From Zhengitettix transpicula (Eukaryota > Arthropoda > Insecta > Orthoptera > Tetrigidae), in contig CM073593.1 of assembly GCA_037074705.1 (NCBI GenBank), positions 8,809,001 to 8,873,000 of the forward strand: a stretch of 64,000 nucleotides of DNA, given 5' to 3'. Shown in pieces: positions 10,901 to 21,214 of the stretch. The translations under genes and the position numbers were made by a program. Positions within the stretch are counted from its first letter, which is position 1; every line of letters starts with the position of its first letter. The notes under the pieces were generated by a model. It was not told the DNA's origin. It saw only the letters and a program-made list of their open reading frames with translations, and ran no database searches.

Positions 10901-13900
10901 GCTGTCCAGAATGTCATAATTAAATTCAGCGACATCCTTTACCTTCGATTTGACACGAATCTATTTTTTTTCTTGTAAGTACCCTCTACCCCAACCCCTT
11001 AGTATGCACCGGCCTCATGCCGAAAGAGGGGTTCAAAGTTTACACACACAACTTGGGTAGAATTACTTTAGATCTTATTAACCCTGAAAAATATTATTCA
11101 ACTCTAATATCGATCGTGAATTCTTGTTTCAATATTTCCACTCCCGTCAACCTCCACTCCTCAGATAACATCGGTTAAAACACTATTTGTTTCTTCGATC
11201 ACAAACATGACATCTGCCTAAATATCTGCTGTTTTAGCATGTTTAAATGTTTCCAGAACCTCTCCTAAGTGTGCTTCCCTCTAATGCCGAAAAAGGTTAA
11301 ATTTTTTAAAAAACATCGGTAGATATATTGTCAATGCCATTGACCTCGACAATTAATTATTTCATGCAAATATCGACCGATTAAAATGTTAGAAAAATTC
11401 CACCCCTTCCACCCCATCCACCCCAACTCTTGGTGTTAAATGATATCGTTATTTATTTTTAACACCCGTTGACCACCACCCCTAATGTGAGCTCCCTCTC
11501 AATCCCTAAAGGGATTCAAATTAAACTCAGAGAACGTGTAGTGAGATTGTAATAATCTCATTGTTCCAGAAATATATGTAAACGTCGCAAAATTCAGCCG
11601 CTTAACTTACTTTATAATTTCTATTCCGCACTCACCTCCACCCAACCCCTCCCACCCCAGTCCAGCCCAACCCTGCGCGTTGCCCAAATTGTCTTAAATG
11701 AACTCAGCGACATTAATTACGTTCGACTTATTCGAATGTTCGTTGTTTTCGAGTTATTTTCTTGTAACACACGTCCCCCCCTCCCCTAAGCGTTCTTCAC
11801 CCTCATGTCGGTTGAAATTGTACATACATAAAATGGGTATAAATATTATAAATTAATTATCCTTAAAAAAAATTATTTTCCGTTAATATAGACCTTTTAA
11901 CATGTTTGAAAATTTCCAACCCCACCCTGTCCCGCCCCTGGGGCTTAAGTGGGCAATTGAATATCATAATTACATTTTGCGACACCCAGAAACCTGGGTT
12001 TGACTGCAATATTGGTTTTGCTCGCGTTATTTATTTGTAATGCCCGTCCACCCTCACCCCTAAGAGTGCTCCTTTTCCATGATGTAAGGGATTGAAACTA
12101 TACTCAGATAACATCGGTTAAATTACTATCTATCTCTTCGATCCCAAAAATGTTTATCTAAATATCGGCTGTTTTAGCATGTTAGAATGGTTCCAGCTCC
12201 TCTCCTAAGTGTGCTTCCCTCTAATGCCGAAAAAGGTTAAATTTTACAAACAACATCGGCAATTAATTATTTAATGCAAATATTGACCGTTTAACATGTT
12301 AGAAAAATTCCACCCACGTCCACCCCAACCTTGGGGTTAAATGGCCAATTGAATTGTAATAATTGAACACGGCGATATCCATAACCTTTGGTATGACTCC
12401 AATCTCGGTTGTATTCGCGTTATTTTCTTGTAATACCCCTTCACCCTAAACCCAACGGTGTTCCTTTCCCATTCCGTAGAATTGAAATTTTACTGACATA
12501 CATTGGTACAAACACTATTAATCACTTTTACCCCGAAAATATTTTTCCGACTCAATTATCGGCCGTGTTAGCATGTTTGAAGATATTCACCCCATTCACC
12601 CCCGCTTGAGACACTAAACAACAACTTGAATATCATAATTAAACTCACTGACAACCATAACCCTGGATTTGAGTCGAATCTTGATTGTGTTTGCGCTATT
12701 TTTATGTAAATCAACTCCACCCCCACTCCTAAGGGTGCTCCTCCCAAACCCCGAAAGAGGTTAAACATGTAGAGATATTTTATAAATATTAGTGAACCAG
12801 GAAAATATTTATCGACGCAAATATCGACTGCTTATTATGTTTGAAAATTTCAAACCCCGTCCACCAATGCTCCTGGAGGTTAAAACACAAATTTATTGTC
12901 TTAATTAAATTTAGCGACATCAATAATCCTGGATTCGACTCTAATCTTGGTTGTATTCGCATTATTTTTTTGTAACTCCCGTCCACCCCCATTCTTAAGG
13001 GTGCTCCCCTCCCAAGCCCAAAAGAGTTTGAAATTATACACGGATAACATGTATTGAAATTTTATTAATCACACTGTTCCCGAAATATATTTATTCACCG
13101 CAAAAGTCGGCCGGTTAAAACGTTTGAAAATTTCTACCCTCGTCCACCACGGCTAGACCCTCCGCCCTATCCCACACGTTGCTCAGGTTGTCATAAATAA
13201 ACACAGCGACATGCATTTCCTTGGATTTTACGTCAAGCTCGTTTGTTTTTGATTTATTTTATTGTAACTCCCCTTTACCCCCAACCCTAGGCGTCCTCCC
13301 CTCTCATACTGAAAGGAGTAGAAATTATACACAAACATCACCAGTAACAATACTATCATTGCTATTAAAGCCTGCCGAATATTAATTCCACGCGATCATC
13401 AACCTGTTAACATATTTGAAAATTTACAATCCCGTCAACCCCACGTTGGGAATGTTAAACGGTAAGTCGAATGTCATAATTAAACTCATTGATATCCATA
13501 ATTCTTTGATTTTACTCTAATCTCGGCTGTATTCGCGTTATTTTCTTGTAACGCCCGTTCACCCTTAACCTTAAGGGCGCATCCCTCCCAAGCCCGAAAT
13601 GGGTTGAAATAATACACGGAGAACATGTAGGGAAATTTTATGAATATCATTGTTCCCGAAATATATTTATTCGATGCAAAAATTCGGCCGGTTAACGTAT
13701 TTTACCCTCAGCCCAACCCTTCCTACGCCATCTTACAACTGCGCGTTGCCCAGATTGTCATAAATGAACTCAGTGACATCAATTACCTTTGATTTGACTC
13801 GAATATCGGTATTTTTAGCGTTATTTACTTGTAACCCCCCCTCCACCGCCACCCTTTAATGCGCTCAACCCTCGTGCCACAATGGGTTAAAATTAATAAA

Positions 13901-14215
13901 AATCACATGGGTAGAAATACTATAAATCGAATTAACCCTGAAAAATTTTATGCAACGCAAATATCGTACATTTTAGCAGGTTTTAAGGCTTCTACCACCG
14001 TCCACCCATGCTCCTAGGGGTGGTAGACGTGTTACACCCGCACATTGTTTGTTTTCCTGTCGCTAAGAACACGTTGTCGAACTTTGGTGAAATTTCTTCG
14101 AGGGTGTAGATTTGTAAGCGGAACATACCCATATACATACCCACATGTATACACACATACATACCCACATGTATACACACATACATACCCGTATAAGGCA
14201 ATTTTATATAATAGA
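7971..14215 (-). mobile_element. Helitron about 6.2 kb long, built mostly of about 280-bp tandem units
   Basis: The 3' end on the minus strand is at 7971 (hairpin TCCCGGGAAATTCCGGG, then CACCCAGCTAG). The 5' head is near 14000-14215, with the family's GTTCCGCTTACAAAT and GGAAACAAACA blocks. In between, the GTTGAAATT block recurs about every 260-290 bases (for example near 8565, 8876, 9282, 9989, 10480 and 10760), with some half-length steps. That gives twenty or more units. Units differ by many point changes and indels, so the array is old. The minimal relative at 53124-53469 has about one unit. No protein-coding gene is present. Confidence 0.75.
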
Positions 14216-14217
14216 AG

Positions 14218-14220
<3 letters not shown>

Positions 14221-14305
<85 letters not shown>
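14221..14305. repeat. (TC)n then (TA)n microsatellite
   Basis: About 42 bases of TC repeats are followed by about 42 bases of TA repeats, at the 5' edge of the Helitron. The mirror position in the other arm (22640-22685) has only a (TA)n tract. Confidence 0.95.
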
Positions 14306-14308
<3 letters not shown>

Positions 14309-14530
14309 AAAACAATTATTAAATCTGTAGACATATAATTTTTCCATCTGAAAATAAACTATTTGGTGGTTTTAGCAATCTACATTTGGTAGCATTGTAT
14401 AAAATTAATGCAAAACATTACGAAATACGCTGTCTTCAATAGAAAAATATCAATTTTGAACATTTAAGTATTGCTTTTATCATAATTCGATGTATCTTCC
14501 AGTGCGTATTGCAAGATATAATTGGGCAAC
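14306..14530. repeat. Left inverted-repeat arm, outer part
   Basis: The reverse complement is found at about 22230-22620. There this segment occurs twice in tandem (period about 180 bases): CACCAAATAGTTTATTTTCA and GGAAGATATATAAAATTATG each appear twice. Confidence 0.8.
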
Positions 14531-14545
14531 ATATTGGTTCCTGAT
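14531..14545 (+). repeat. Left target-site duplication of the Penelope composite
   Basis: ATATTGGTTCCTGAT is repeated with one mismatch at 16489-16503. The uninterrupted target survives in the opposite arm near 22240. Confidence 0.8.
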
Positions 14546-14593
14546 CAATATATTGATCTCGGAGTTCAACCGGATTTTGCATAATTATATTAG

Positions 14594-14637
14594 AACGCAA
14601 CGTTTCGACGACTAAAACTCTGTCGTCATCTTTTAGG
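14594..14637 (-). ncRNA. Hammerhead-ribozyme-like motif, degenerate (site 1)
   Basis: On the minus strand: CCTAAAAGAT (decayed CUGANGA), helix II GACGAC / GTCGTC with a 9-base loop, GAAAC, triplet GTT, then GCG. The mirror copy near 16390 keeps CGC before the core and GAAACGTTGCG after it, but has lost the 5' strand of helix II. Probably inactive. Confidence 0.45.
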
Positions 14638-15644
14638 CCAAGTGCCTGAACCATTTTTTTTTTAGGGTAACAGGCTACATGAGGGTGATCCACATTGGGC
14701 AACTACCCTTTAATAGCATAGGAAGAGATTGGAAGGCGGGATGCGGAAGGGTAGAGGAAGGTAGCCAAGGGTTACTAGGGCCCCCGGGCTATGGTTTAAG
14801 GATCCTACCCGGCATTCGCCTAAAGAAATGCAGGGAAAACCCTAGAAAAACCTGCATCGGGTAGGTCGGGCATTTGGTACCTTTTTTTTTTTTTTGGGTA
14901 ATAGGCTACATGAGGGTAATCCACGATCTGGCAACTCCCCTTTAATAGCATAGGAAGGATTTTGAAAGGGGGGATGCGGTAAGGTAGAAGAAGGCAGCCA
15001 AGGGTTAACTAGGGCCCCCGGGCTATGGTTTAAGGATCCTACCCGGCAATTGGCCTAAAAGTGATGCAGGGAAAAACCCTAGAAAACCTGCATCAGGTAG
15101 GTCGGGCATCTGGTACTTGTCCCACGCCCTTCCGGTAGCGGGAGAGGAGTTTGCTGTGGGGTCGCAGCATTCCCTTCTCCGTGTCTCGACCAGTTTAGGA
15201 GGCAGCTGGCCGACTACTCCAATAGGAATAGCGGACAACTCTTACCGTATGCCCAAGTCTGCGACCCCGGAACATACACCTCTCAAAACTGGCCGGGGTG
15301 CCTCGGCATGTGGGCACCTTAGTTCAAAACGGAGAGGAAAAGGCATACCCAAAGGTAGCCCCTTCGTATCTCTCGTAAAAGGTTCTACCTGCGAGAGAAA
15401 ATCCCTCGCAGGTTTACTTTCATGATCATATCATCGATCAAGGATCGCATTTGGTACCATTCCATTGCTTATTATATATATCCTCCACTGAATCATCACG
15501 CTGTGAGAGCCAATCAGCGCTCAGTCAACAGTCCGCCTCCGCCATGTCAGCATCACTCAAAAGGCCGGCCACTCGCCGAGGTACATTACCCTCAGCAACC
15601 CCAGCCACAATAGAGCTCCGGACCCCTCGTCTTAACAATGTTAT

Positions 15645-15745
15645 AGCTGGTCCCAAGTCTTGCTCAATTGAAACCCGGTGTCCCGGTTTAGCAGGTTGTC
15701 TTGTGTCCTAATATGTATGGCCTCTTTGATTATGCTGCTCCAGAA
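15645..15745 (-). pseudogene. C-terminal remnant of a Penelope-like polyprotein
   Basis: A minus-strand frame reads WSSIIKEAIHIRTQDNLLNR and then DTGFQLSKTWDQL. The pattern (K/R)EAI.I, N.LNRD.G, L...W is the usual end of the GIY-YIG endonuclease ORF of arthropod Penelope-like elements. It is only about 35 codons long and is not joined to an RT here. Confidence 0.65.
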
Positions 15746-16503
15746 ACCATTGACATGATCCAAAAAAAAATTAAAAAAAACAAAAAAACCGCTCCCGCAG
15801 GAAGGATCGAGAGCCTGCGAGAGGATTCTCTCGCAGGTAACCTGCGAGGGATTTTCTCTCGCAGGCAGAACCTTTGAAGGAGAGATACGAAGGGGCTACC
15901 TTTGGGTATGCCTTTTCCTCTCCGTTTTTGAACTAAGGTTCCCACAAGCCGAGGCACCTCGGACTGTTTTGAGAGGTGTATGTTCCGGGGTCGCAGACGT
16001 TGGGCATACGGTAAGAGTTGTCCGCTATTCCTATTGGAGTAGTCGGCCAGCTGCCTCCTAAACTGGTAGAGACACGGAGAAGGGAATGCTGCGACCCCAC
16101 AGCAAACTCCTCTCCCGCTACCGGAAGGGCGTGGGACAAGTACCCAATGCCCGACCTACCTGATGCAGGTTTTTCTACTGTTTTCCCTGCATTTCTTTAG
16201 GCGAATGCCAGGTAGGATCCTTAAAATATAGCTTGGGGGCCCTAGTAACCCTTGGCTACCTTCCTCTACCCTTCCGCATCCCCCTTTTCAAATCCCTTCC
16301 TATGCTATTAAAGGGGACTTGCCCAAAGTGGATTACCCTCATGTAGCCTGTTGCCCTAAAAAAAAAAGGTTCTGCCACTTCGCCTTTTAGTCGTCGAAAC
16401 GTTGCGTTCTAATATAATTATGCAAAACCCGGTTGAACTCCGAGAACAATATATCGAACAACTACACCGGGAAAGGCTTCAATCTTTGATATTGGTCCCT
16501 GAT

Positions 16504-17510
16504 CCCGTTAAATATTCCACGTCAAAAGTCAAGATATTTATAAGAAAATAAATGCCATGGATTGTATAACCTTTCAAAAAAATTATATTTATCACTCGAT
16601 GCGGTATTGGTACATTTAATTATACTTATTATTCAATAAAAATATTTTTGCTCAGCTTCATTTCTCAGAAATTGAACATCTATAACGTTGTTCCGAAAAA
16701 TGGAAAACAAATATTGCTATCCTAACTTCAAATTTTTGTTTCACGACACAATTTGCACGCAATAATTTGTTTACATTTATACAAATTTATGGAAATACGT
16801 TGCGTAAAGTATAATTAATTGTACTTTTAATTCAATTTAAATGTTCCTATTTCTGTACATACCTTTGACTGATAGTGCATTATTTGAATAACGACCATAA
16901 AAACTTTCAGAGTTCCGTACGTCATTTTGAATACTTTTATAGTTACATACATATATATCAGCAGTCGTACCTTAGACAAATCTGATTATCTTCTGACATA
17001 TTATACAGGATACAATAATACGTTATATTTAAAATTTTATAAATCTCGACCGACCCACATTTGAATGTATTATAAGGCGCCATATTGGCGTTTTTAAAGA
17101 TGGAGAATATTTCCAAATTAACTTTGCGCAAGGATGGTAAAGTATTTCGTATTGTTTTTTATTACTATTTGATGGAGTATTACTGGAAAAAATTTTACTT
17201 TTTATTCAATCAAACTATTTCTGCTTTATTTCGTTACGAAATACAGAACTATATTTTTATGATGCGTCAATGTCTTGAAAACTTATGACGTCATCGTCTC
17301 GCGCAGTAATTTAACACTAATTCGTAACTTATTTAAATTATAATTATTTCCACGTTTATTCTAGGGGTTTCTTACCCCCGCAGTACCGGTTCTCGATTTT
17401 GGCAGAATATATATACCAATTTTTGTTGAATTCTGTCCACGCGATAAAATTTGTATAAAGAATACCGTAAATACATAAAAATATACATGCTATTTTATTA
17501 TACAGAAGAA
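16504..17510 (-). repeat. Helitron-headed repeat X, left copy (inner inverted-repeat arm)
   Basis: This is the near-exact reverse complement of about 21215-22240; a 67-codon frame at 17085-17288 is identical in both arms. A third, diverged copy is at 30550-31180. On the minus strand it opens at about 17510 with TCTTCTTATTCTTCTGTATA, then TTATACAAATTTTATCGCG and GGGGTAAGAAACCCCTAGAA, the Helitron head blocks. The rest is unlike the array Helitrons. The shared 67-codon frame is best read as shared DNA, not a gene. Confidence 0.75.
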
Positions 17511-17615
17511 TAAGAAGAAGATAAGATTAGATTTACTATTGAATCGTCAGAATATATCATCATTAAAAAACATTTTATGTGTTAATTGAGAGAATGGCGT
17601 TGACGAGATACTCAC

Positions 17616-18110
17616 AAAAAACAGAATCAACGTGGACGAGACGGTTGAGGGAAGTCTGATGAGGAAGAAGCCCAGCAGAAATGGCGTAATCAGTCGCAGG
17701 CTCTCCGAGGGCTGGTCTCTTCCCCTCTCCAGACACCAGAAGCCGACGCCGCCAGCAGTGACGACCAGCATCCCCAGCAGGTTGAGGGCGATGACCGACA
17801 CGTGCGTGTACACGTGATAAAACCAGCTGGCGATGGGCATGTCGTCGGGTTTTCGCACGCACATTGACCCGTAGTTGTTATAGAAGTCGTAACTCAGCGC
17901 CAGGAAGGGGCTGTTGAGGACGATGGTGAGGACGAGCAGCGCGCCGCCCACGCAGCGAGGCCTGCAGCACGCGTGCAGCGACGGCATGGCGCTGGAGAAG
18001 AGTCGGTCCGCGGCCAGCCCCATCACGGTTGTCATGGACAGGAAGCTCGCGGCGTAGGTCAGGAAGATGTACGTGATGCAACCCGCCGTTGATGCGTCCA
18101 CGCCGCTGTC
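17616..18110 (-). CDS. GPCR exon 2: TM3 to TM6
   Basis: Acceptor TGTGCAG|GAC and donor TTTTTT|GTGAGT bound 495 bases (165 codons, phase 0 at both ends). Residues 82-246 of the joined protein follow. Cys92 opens TM3 (CITYIFLTYAASFLSMTTVM). ADR (115-117) replaces DRY at the TM3 end. TM4 is GGALLVLTIVLNSPFLALS, Cys165 lies in loop 2 as disulfide partner, TM5 is HVSVIALNLLGMLVVTAGGV, and TM6 (LITPFLLGFFLIRLPSTVSS) has Pro235. The exon is GC-rich and free of stops, while all neighbouring sequence is AT-rich repeat, so it is probably under selection. It stands in the spacer of a large inverted repeat. The family is not certain; loop 2 and TM5 recall prostanoid-type receptors. Confidence 0.78.
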
Positions 18111-18370
18111 CTGCACACGGAGAGGCTCCATCAGGGTTAGCCGCTTTACTAGGGGTAGCAAGGGGCGTCTAGGGCGCTTTTCCCACTCCACGCTTCGCCG
18201 TTGTGTGGCTTGATGTGTCCAGCGTCTCCAGGCTAGATGTTCGGAACAGGCAGTCTGCTTTGCGAGGTCGACCGATGATGGTCATGACAAAAATCTGTTC
18301 TCGTGAGTCGAGCCAAGTTGACGCTGATATTCGTCACATTCAGCCTACGGTATTAAATCTAATCTTTTAA

Positions 18371-18401
18371 TAAATAAAGCAGAGCGTTTGTTTGTATATA
18401 T
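18371..18401 (+). mobile_element. Helitron 5' end stub
   Basis: TAATAAATAAAGCAGAGCG and TTTGTTTGTATATA are the same head as the Helitrons at 20553 and 21215. It is cut off by the LTR that follows, so the LTR inserted into the TATATA of this Helitron. Confidence 0.75.
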
Positions 18402-19463
18402 TGTAATGCATTGAGGGAATGCATTGTTTCGGAACAGCGCACATGTTGGGAGGAGGATGCAAGTGCAAAGTAATTACGGGTCCTGTCTCGATGTGACATG
18501 ACGGAGGGGCTAGCTATTTGCTAAGGAACTGCAACTGCAGAATGTAAATCTCAGTAATGGAGATTCTGTCACCGCGCCGTTGCGACGTAGTCTTGAAACA
18601 AAGGGAAAACAAAGAGGCTAGTAGTATATAAGCGAGAGATAAGCTATTGTGAGTCAGTCAGAGCCAGTCAGCGTTAGTCAGCGGCAGTCAGCGAGAGTCA
18701 GAGTTAGTCAGCGCTAGTCAGCGTGGAGGAGGGATGCTGTGGGCATCGAACTTGGAAGTTAGTTGGAGATGAGTGTCAGAGCGGAGAGTATGGAGAAAGA
18801 AAGCAGCCGGCGAGAGAAATATAAAATTATTCAACTATAAACATTTTCATATGCAGAAGTTCAATCTGTATTAGTAACAAAATTTGACCACTGTCTTCGA
18901 TGGTAGGAGACCAGGACACAGCATTGAGCGTCGAGTAGTTTCACCACGAGAAACTGGGATGTCTTTCGCCGAGTATGGAGAACCAGCTATTGTCGAACCA
19001 ATAATATGTGGTAGAGTCAGTGTGTGTAAACGTCCAGTCTATAAAGTGTGTGTTTAATGAACGAGCCAAATGTTCCTGAGAAATCGTGAGTTGAAATTTA
19101 TGGTATTAACATGTATAAACGTAATTAAAAGATACAGTCAGATATCGTTCTCTTCTTGTGTTAATAAAATAAACTCTTTTAAATTTAGAATCAATCTGGT
19201 AATTCTAAGTTAGTTAATAAGTTTCGTCAATGCCTAGACGATTAAATATTTCTGTTTAATTTAAAGATAAATGTTGGGTTCTTTGATTATTTAAGTGTTC
19301 TGTCCGTTATCAAACCCAGTAAAGACCCATGGGAGAAAGAGATCTTTTTATAATAGTAATATTAAATGCATAATTGTAAAAGTTATGAGTAATAAATTGT
19401 ATGTTTGTTAAAGAAATATAAATTATTAATTTTTTTTATTACGACCCACGATTGGTTATTACA
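18402..19463 (+). mobile_element. LTR of a Ty3/gypsy-like retrotransposon
   Basis: It starts TGTAATGCATTG and ends GGTTATTACA. A primer-binding-site-like TTTTGGCGCAACAACGTG follows at once. It has a TATATAAG box (18625-18632) followed by a 10-base minisatellite (AGTCAGCG.T, 18653-18724). It also has the block CAAACCCAGTAAAGACCC (about 19304-19321), shared with the LTRs at 34.9-43 kb, and AATAAA hexamers. It inserted in a TATA sequence, as expected of 17.6/297/gypsy-type elements. No matching second LTR is found downstream. Confidence 0.75.
18625..18632 (+). promoter_or_regulatory. LTR TATA box
   Basis: TATATAAG within the LTR. Equivalent TATATAA/TATAAG boxes are found in the LTRs at 38-39.2, 41.4-42.7 and 44.0 kb. 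Confidence 0.55.
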
Positions 19464-19485
19464 TTTTGGCGCAACAACGTGTGGC
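19464..19485 (+). promoter_or_regulatory. Primer binding site of the LTR element
   Basis: TTTTGGCGCAACAACGTGTGG comes directly after the LTR's terminal TTACA, in the place of the tRNA primer site. It resembles the TGGCGCCCAACGTGGGG class. Confidence 0.6.
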
Positions 19486-19823
19486 ACGATTTTTGATAAT
19501 AGGGCAGAATCATAATTAAGGAACGAAATCTGACTAACTGCGGTATTGGTGCAAGAAAGTATTCTATTTTGGATAGGATGTGCATGCAAATTGTGTTGGA
19601 AATGAATTGTACGCGTGTGAAAGTTAGAGGGTTATTGAAAAGAAAGAAAAATGATTGAATGTGCATTTAAAGTTAAAGATGATAGCTTGGTTTAGTTTTT
19701 GGTTTTAAGTGTTAGTTAGATTAAATTTAATTTAGAGAAAATGGGTTCTAGAGTTAAAATATCACAGAGAAAAATGAAAGGAGATAGTGGATATATGATG
19801 ATATTAGAATTTTTTAAAAAAAC

Positions 19824-20021
19824 ATGGAGGAAAATAATAAAAATTTGGCTGATATGAATAAAAATATTGATAAAAACTTAGCAGATTTGGGTAAGAGTAG
19901 GGATAAAATTTTAGAAGATATGAATAAAAGTATCAATAAGAGCTTTGCTGATTTTGGTAGGAGTATGGATAAAAATTGGGCAGATGTGAAGAAAAACTTA
20001 GCAGATTTAGGAATAAGATAA
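19824..20021 (+). pseudogene. gag N-terminus of the gypsy-like element, truncated
   Basis: A 65-codon frame, 360 bases after the primer site, made of 9-11 residue repeats (NKNLADLGK, NKSINKSFADFGR, DKNWADVKKNLADLG). This charged coiled-coil pattern is common at the start of insect gypsy gag proteins. It stops at 20021, and Helitron sequence takes over from about 20110, so the body of the element is lost. Confidence 0.55.
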
Positions 20022-20109
20022 GATAGGGTAGGATAATTTTGAGAAATGTAAATTTAAATGAGGGAACATAGGTTATTTATTGTGCAGGAAAAGGGGCTTG
20101 GCATGTTTA

Positions 20110-20521
20110 GATGTGTGGTGGAGGTACGTTAAATTAAAAAAACGCAAAAACAACCGAGATTCGAATCAATTCAGACACTATGAATGTCACCGAGTCTAAT
20201 TGTGACAACCTGGGTAACGTGACGGGTTCGGGAGGTGGAGGGCGTGGGTAGAAATTTTCAGACAATGTAATCAGCCGGTTTTTGCTTGGAATAAATAATT
20301 TTTGATTATCGCACATTTTTGGGGGTGGTTATCTTCTAACATGTAAAAACGGCCGATATATTTGGTCAATAACTTCAACCCCCTTCAGCATGGGAGGTGA
20401 GCACATTTAGGGATAGGGTTCGAGGAGCGTTACATAAAAATAGCGCAAAAGCAAACGAAATTGGAGTTTATCGGGGGTTATGGATAAATGACATCTCGGG
20501 AAACGCCGGGCACCCAGCTAG
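20110..20521 (+). mobile_element. Helitron, 5'-truncated, with intact 3' end
   Basis: It contains family blocks in plus orientation (AACAACCGAGATTCGAATC, GGATAAATGACATC) and ends CGGGAAACGCCGGGCACCC, AGCTAG at 20521. The end is followed by T and a (TCT)n tract. Confidence 0.75.
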
Positions 20522-20552
20522 TCTATCTTCTTCTTCTTCATCTTCTTCTTCT
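20522..20552. repeat. (TTC)n microsatellite
   Basis: An interrupted run of TTC triplets between two Helitrons. Confidence 0.9.
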
Positions 20553-21214
20553 TCTAATAAATAAAGCAGAGTGTTTGTTTGTATATATGTTTGTATGTTC
20601 CTTATACAAATCTAGACCGGTGGAGAAAAATTCACCAAATTTCGTACACGTGTTCTTTGCAAACAGGAAACAAACACTGTCGGGGTGAGACGCGTCTACC
20701 ACCCCCAGAAACGGGGGTGGAAATATATAAACATGCTAAAACATCCGATATTTGAGTGGCATAAATATTTTTGGGCGTCGACGAGATGTGATATATGTAT
20801 AATTTCAACCCCTTACAGCATTGGAAATGAGGAACGTTAGGGGTGGGGGTGGAAGGGCGTTACAATAAAATAACGCGAATACAACCGAGATTGGAGTCAA
20901 ATCCAGTGTAATGGATATCGGTGAGTTTAATTATGACATTCAATAGGCCACTTAAACCACACGGCCGGGGTTGGAATTTTTCAAACTTGGTCGACATTTG
21001 CCTGGAATCAATATTTGTCGGGGTCAATGACGTTGATATTATTTCTACCGATGTTGTTTGTAAAATTTCAACCCCTTTCAGCATGGTAGGGAAGCACGCT
21101 TAGGGATTGGGGTGAGGGTCGTTTCATATAATTAACGCAAAAACAACTGAGATTCAAGTCAAATTGGGGGTTATGGATATACGACATCCCGGGCAACGAC
21201 AGGAACCCAGCTAG
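20553..21214 (+). mobile_element. Complete non-autonomous Helitron, 662 bp
   Basis: The 5' end is TCTAATAAATAAAGCAGAG, then GTTTGTTTGTATATATG, TTATACAAATC and GGAAACAAACACTG. About two internal units follow. The 3' end is CCCGGGCAACGACAGG, then AACCCAGCTAG. This is the TC...hairpin-CTAG structure of Helitrons. No ORF is seen. The next Helitron starts at the very next base. Confidence 0.8.

Larger units (their letters stand above)
14546..16488. mobile_element. Palindromic Penelope-related composite element
   Basis: The element lies between 15-bp target duplications. Outer ends are CAATATATTG..CTCGGAGTTCAACCGG and, inverted, CCGGTTGAACTCCGAG..CAATCTTTG. Inside are inverted arms (about 14880-15420 against 15840-16375), each with a poly-A/T end next to GGGTAATAGGCTACATGAGG-like sequence. 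The left side carries an extra truncated unit at 14656-14880. The core at 15645-15745 (minus) encodes a Penelope GIY-YIG-type C-terminus. The inverted-copy layout and the long, slightly variable target duplications are both typical of Penelope-like elements. All copies are non-coding or broken. Confidence 0.65.
4089..17615 (-). other. GPCR intron 2, about 13.5 kb
   Basis: The interval between exon 3 and exon 2 has GT-AG boundaries in phase 0. It is made of a short interspersed repeat, two array-expanded Helitrons, the Penelope composite and the left inverted-repeat arm. Confidence 0.65.

Noticed and set aside
5631..14200. Regular repeats that might suggest a CRISPR array or a centromeric satellite
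   Set aside because: The units (about 280 bp) are diverged, have no unique spacers of constant length, and are bounded by Helitron ends in a eukaryotic genome.
14045..14338. Open frames rich in LSLSLS / YIYIYI
   Set aside because: Translation of TC and TA microsatellites.
17085..17288. 67-codon open frame, identical in two places (also 21452-21655 minus)
   Set aside because: It lies in the arms of an inverted repeat; identity is explained by the DNA duplication, and the third copy at 30.9 kb does not keep the frame.
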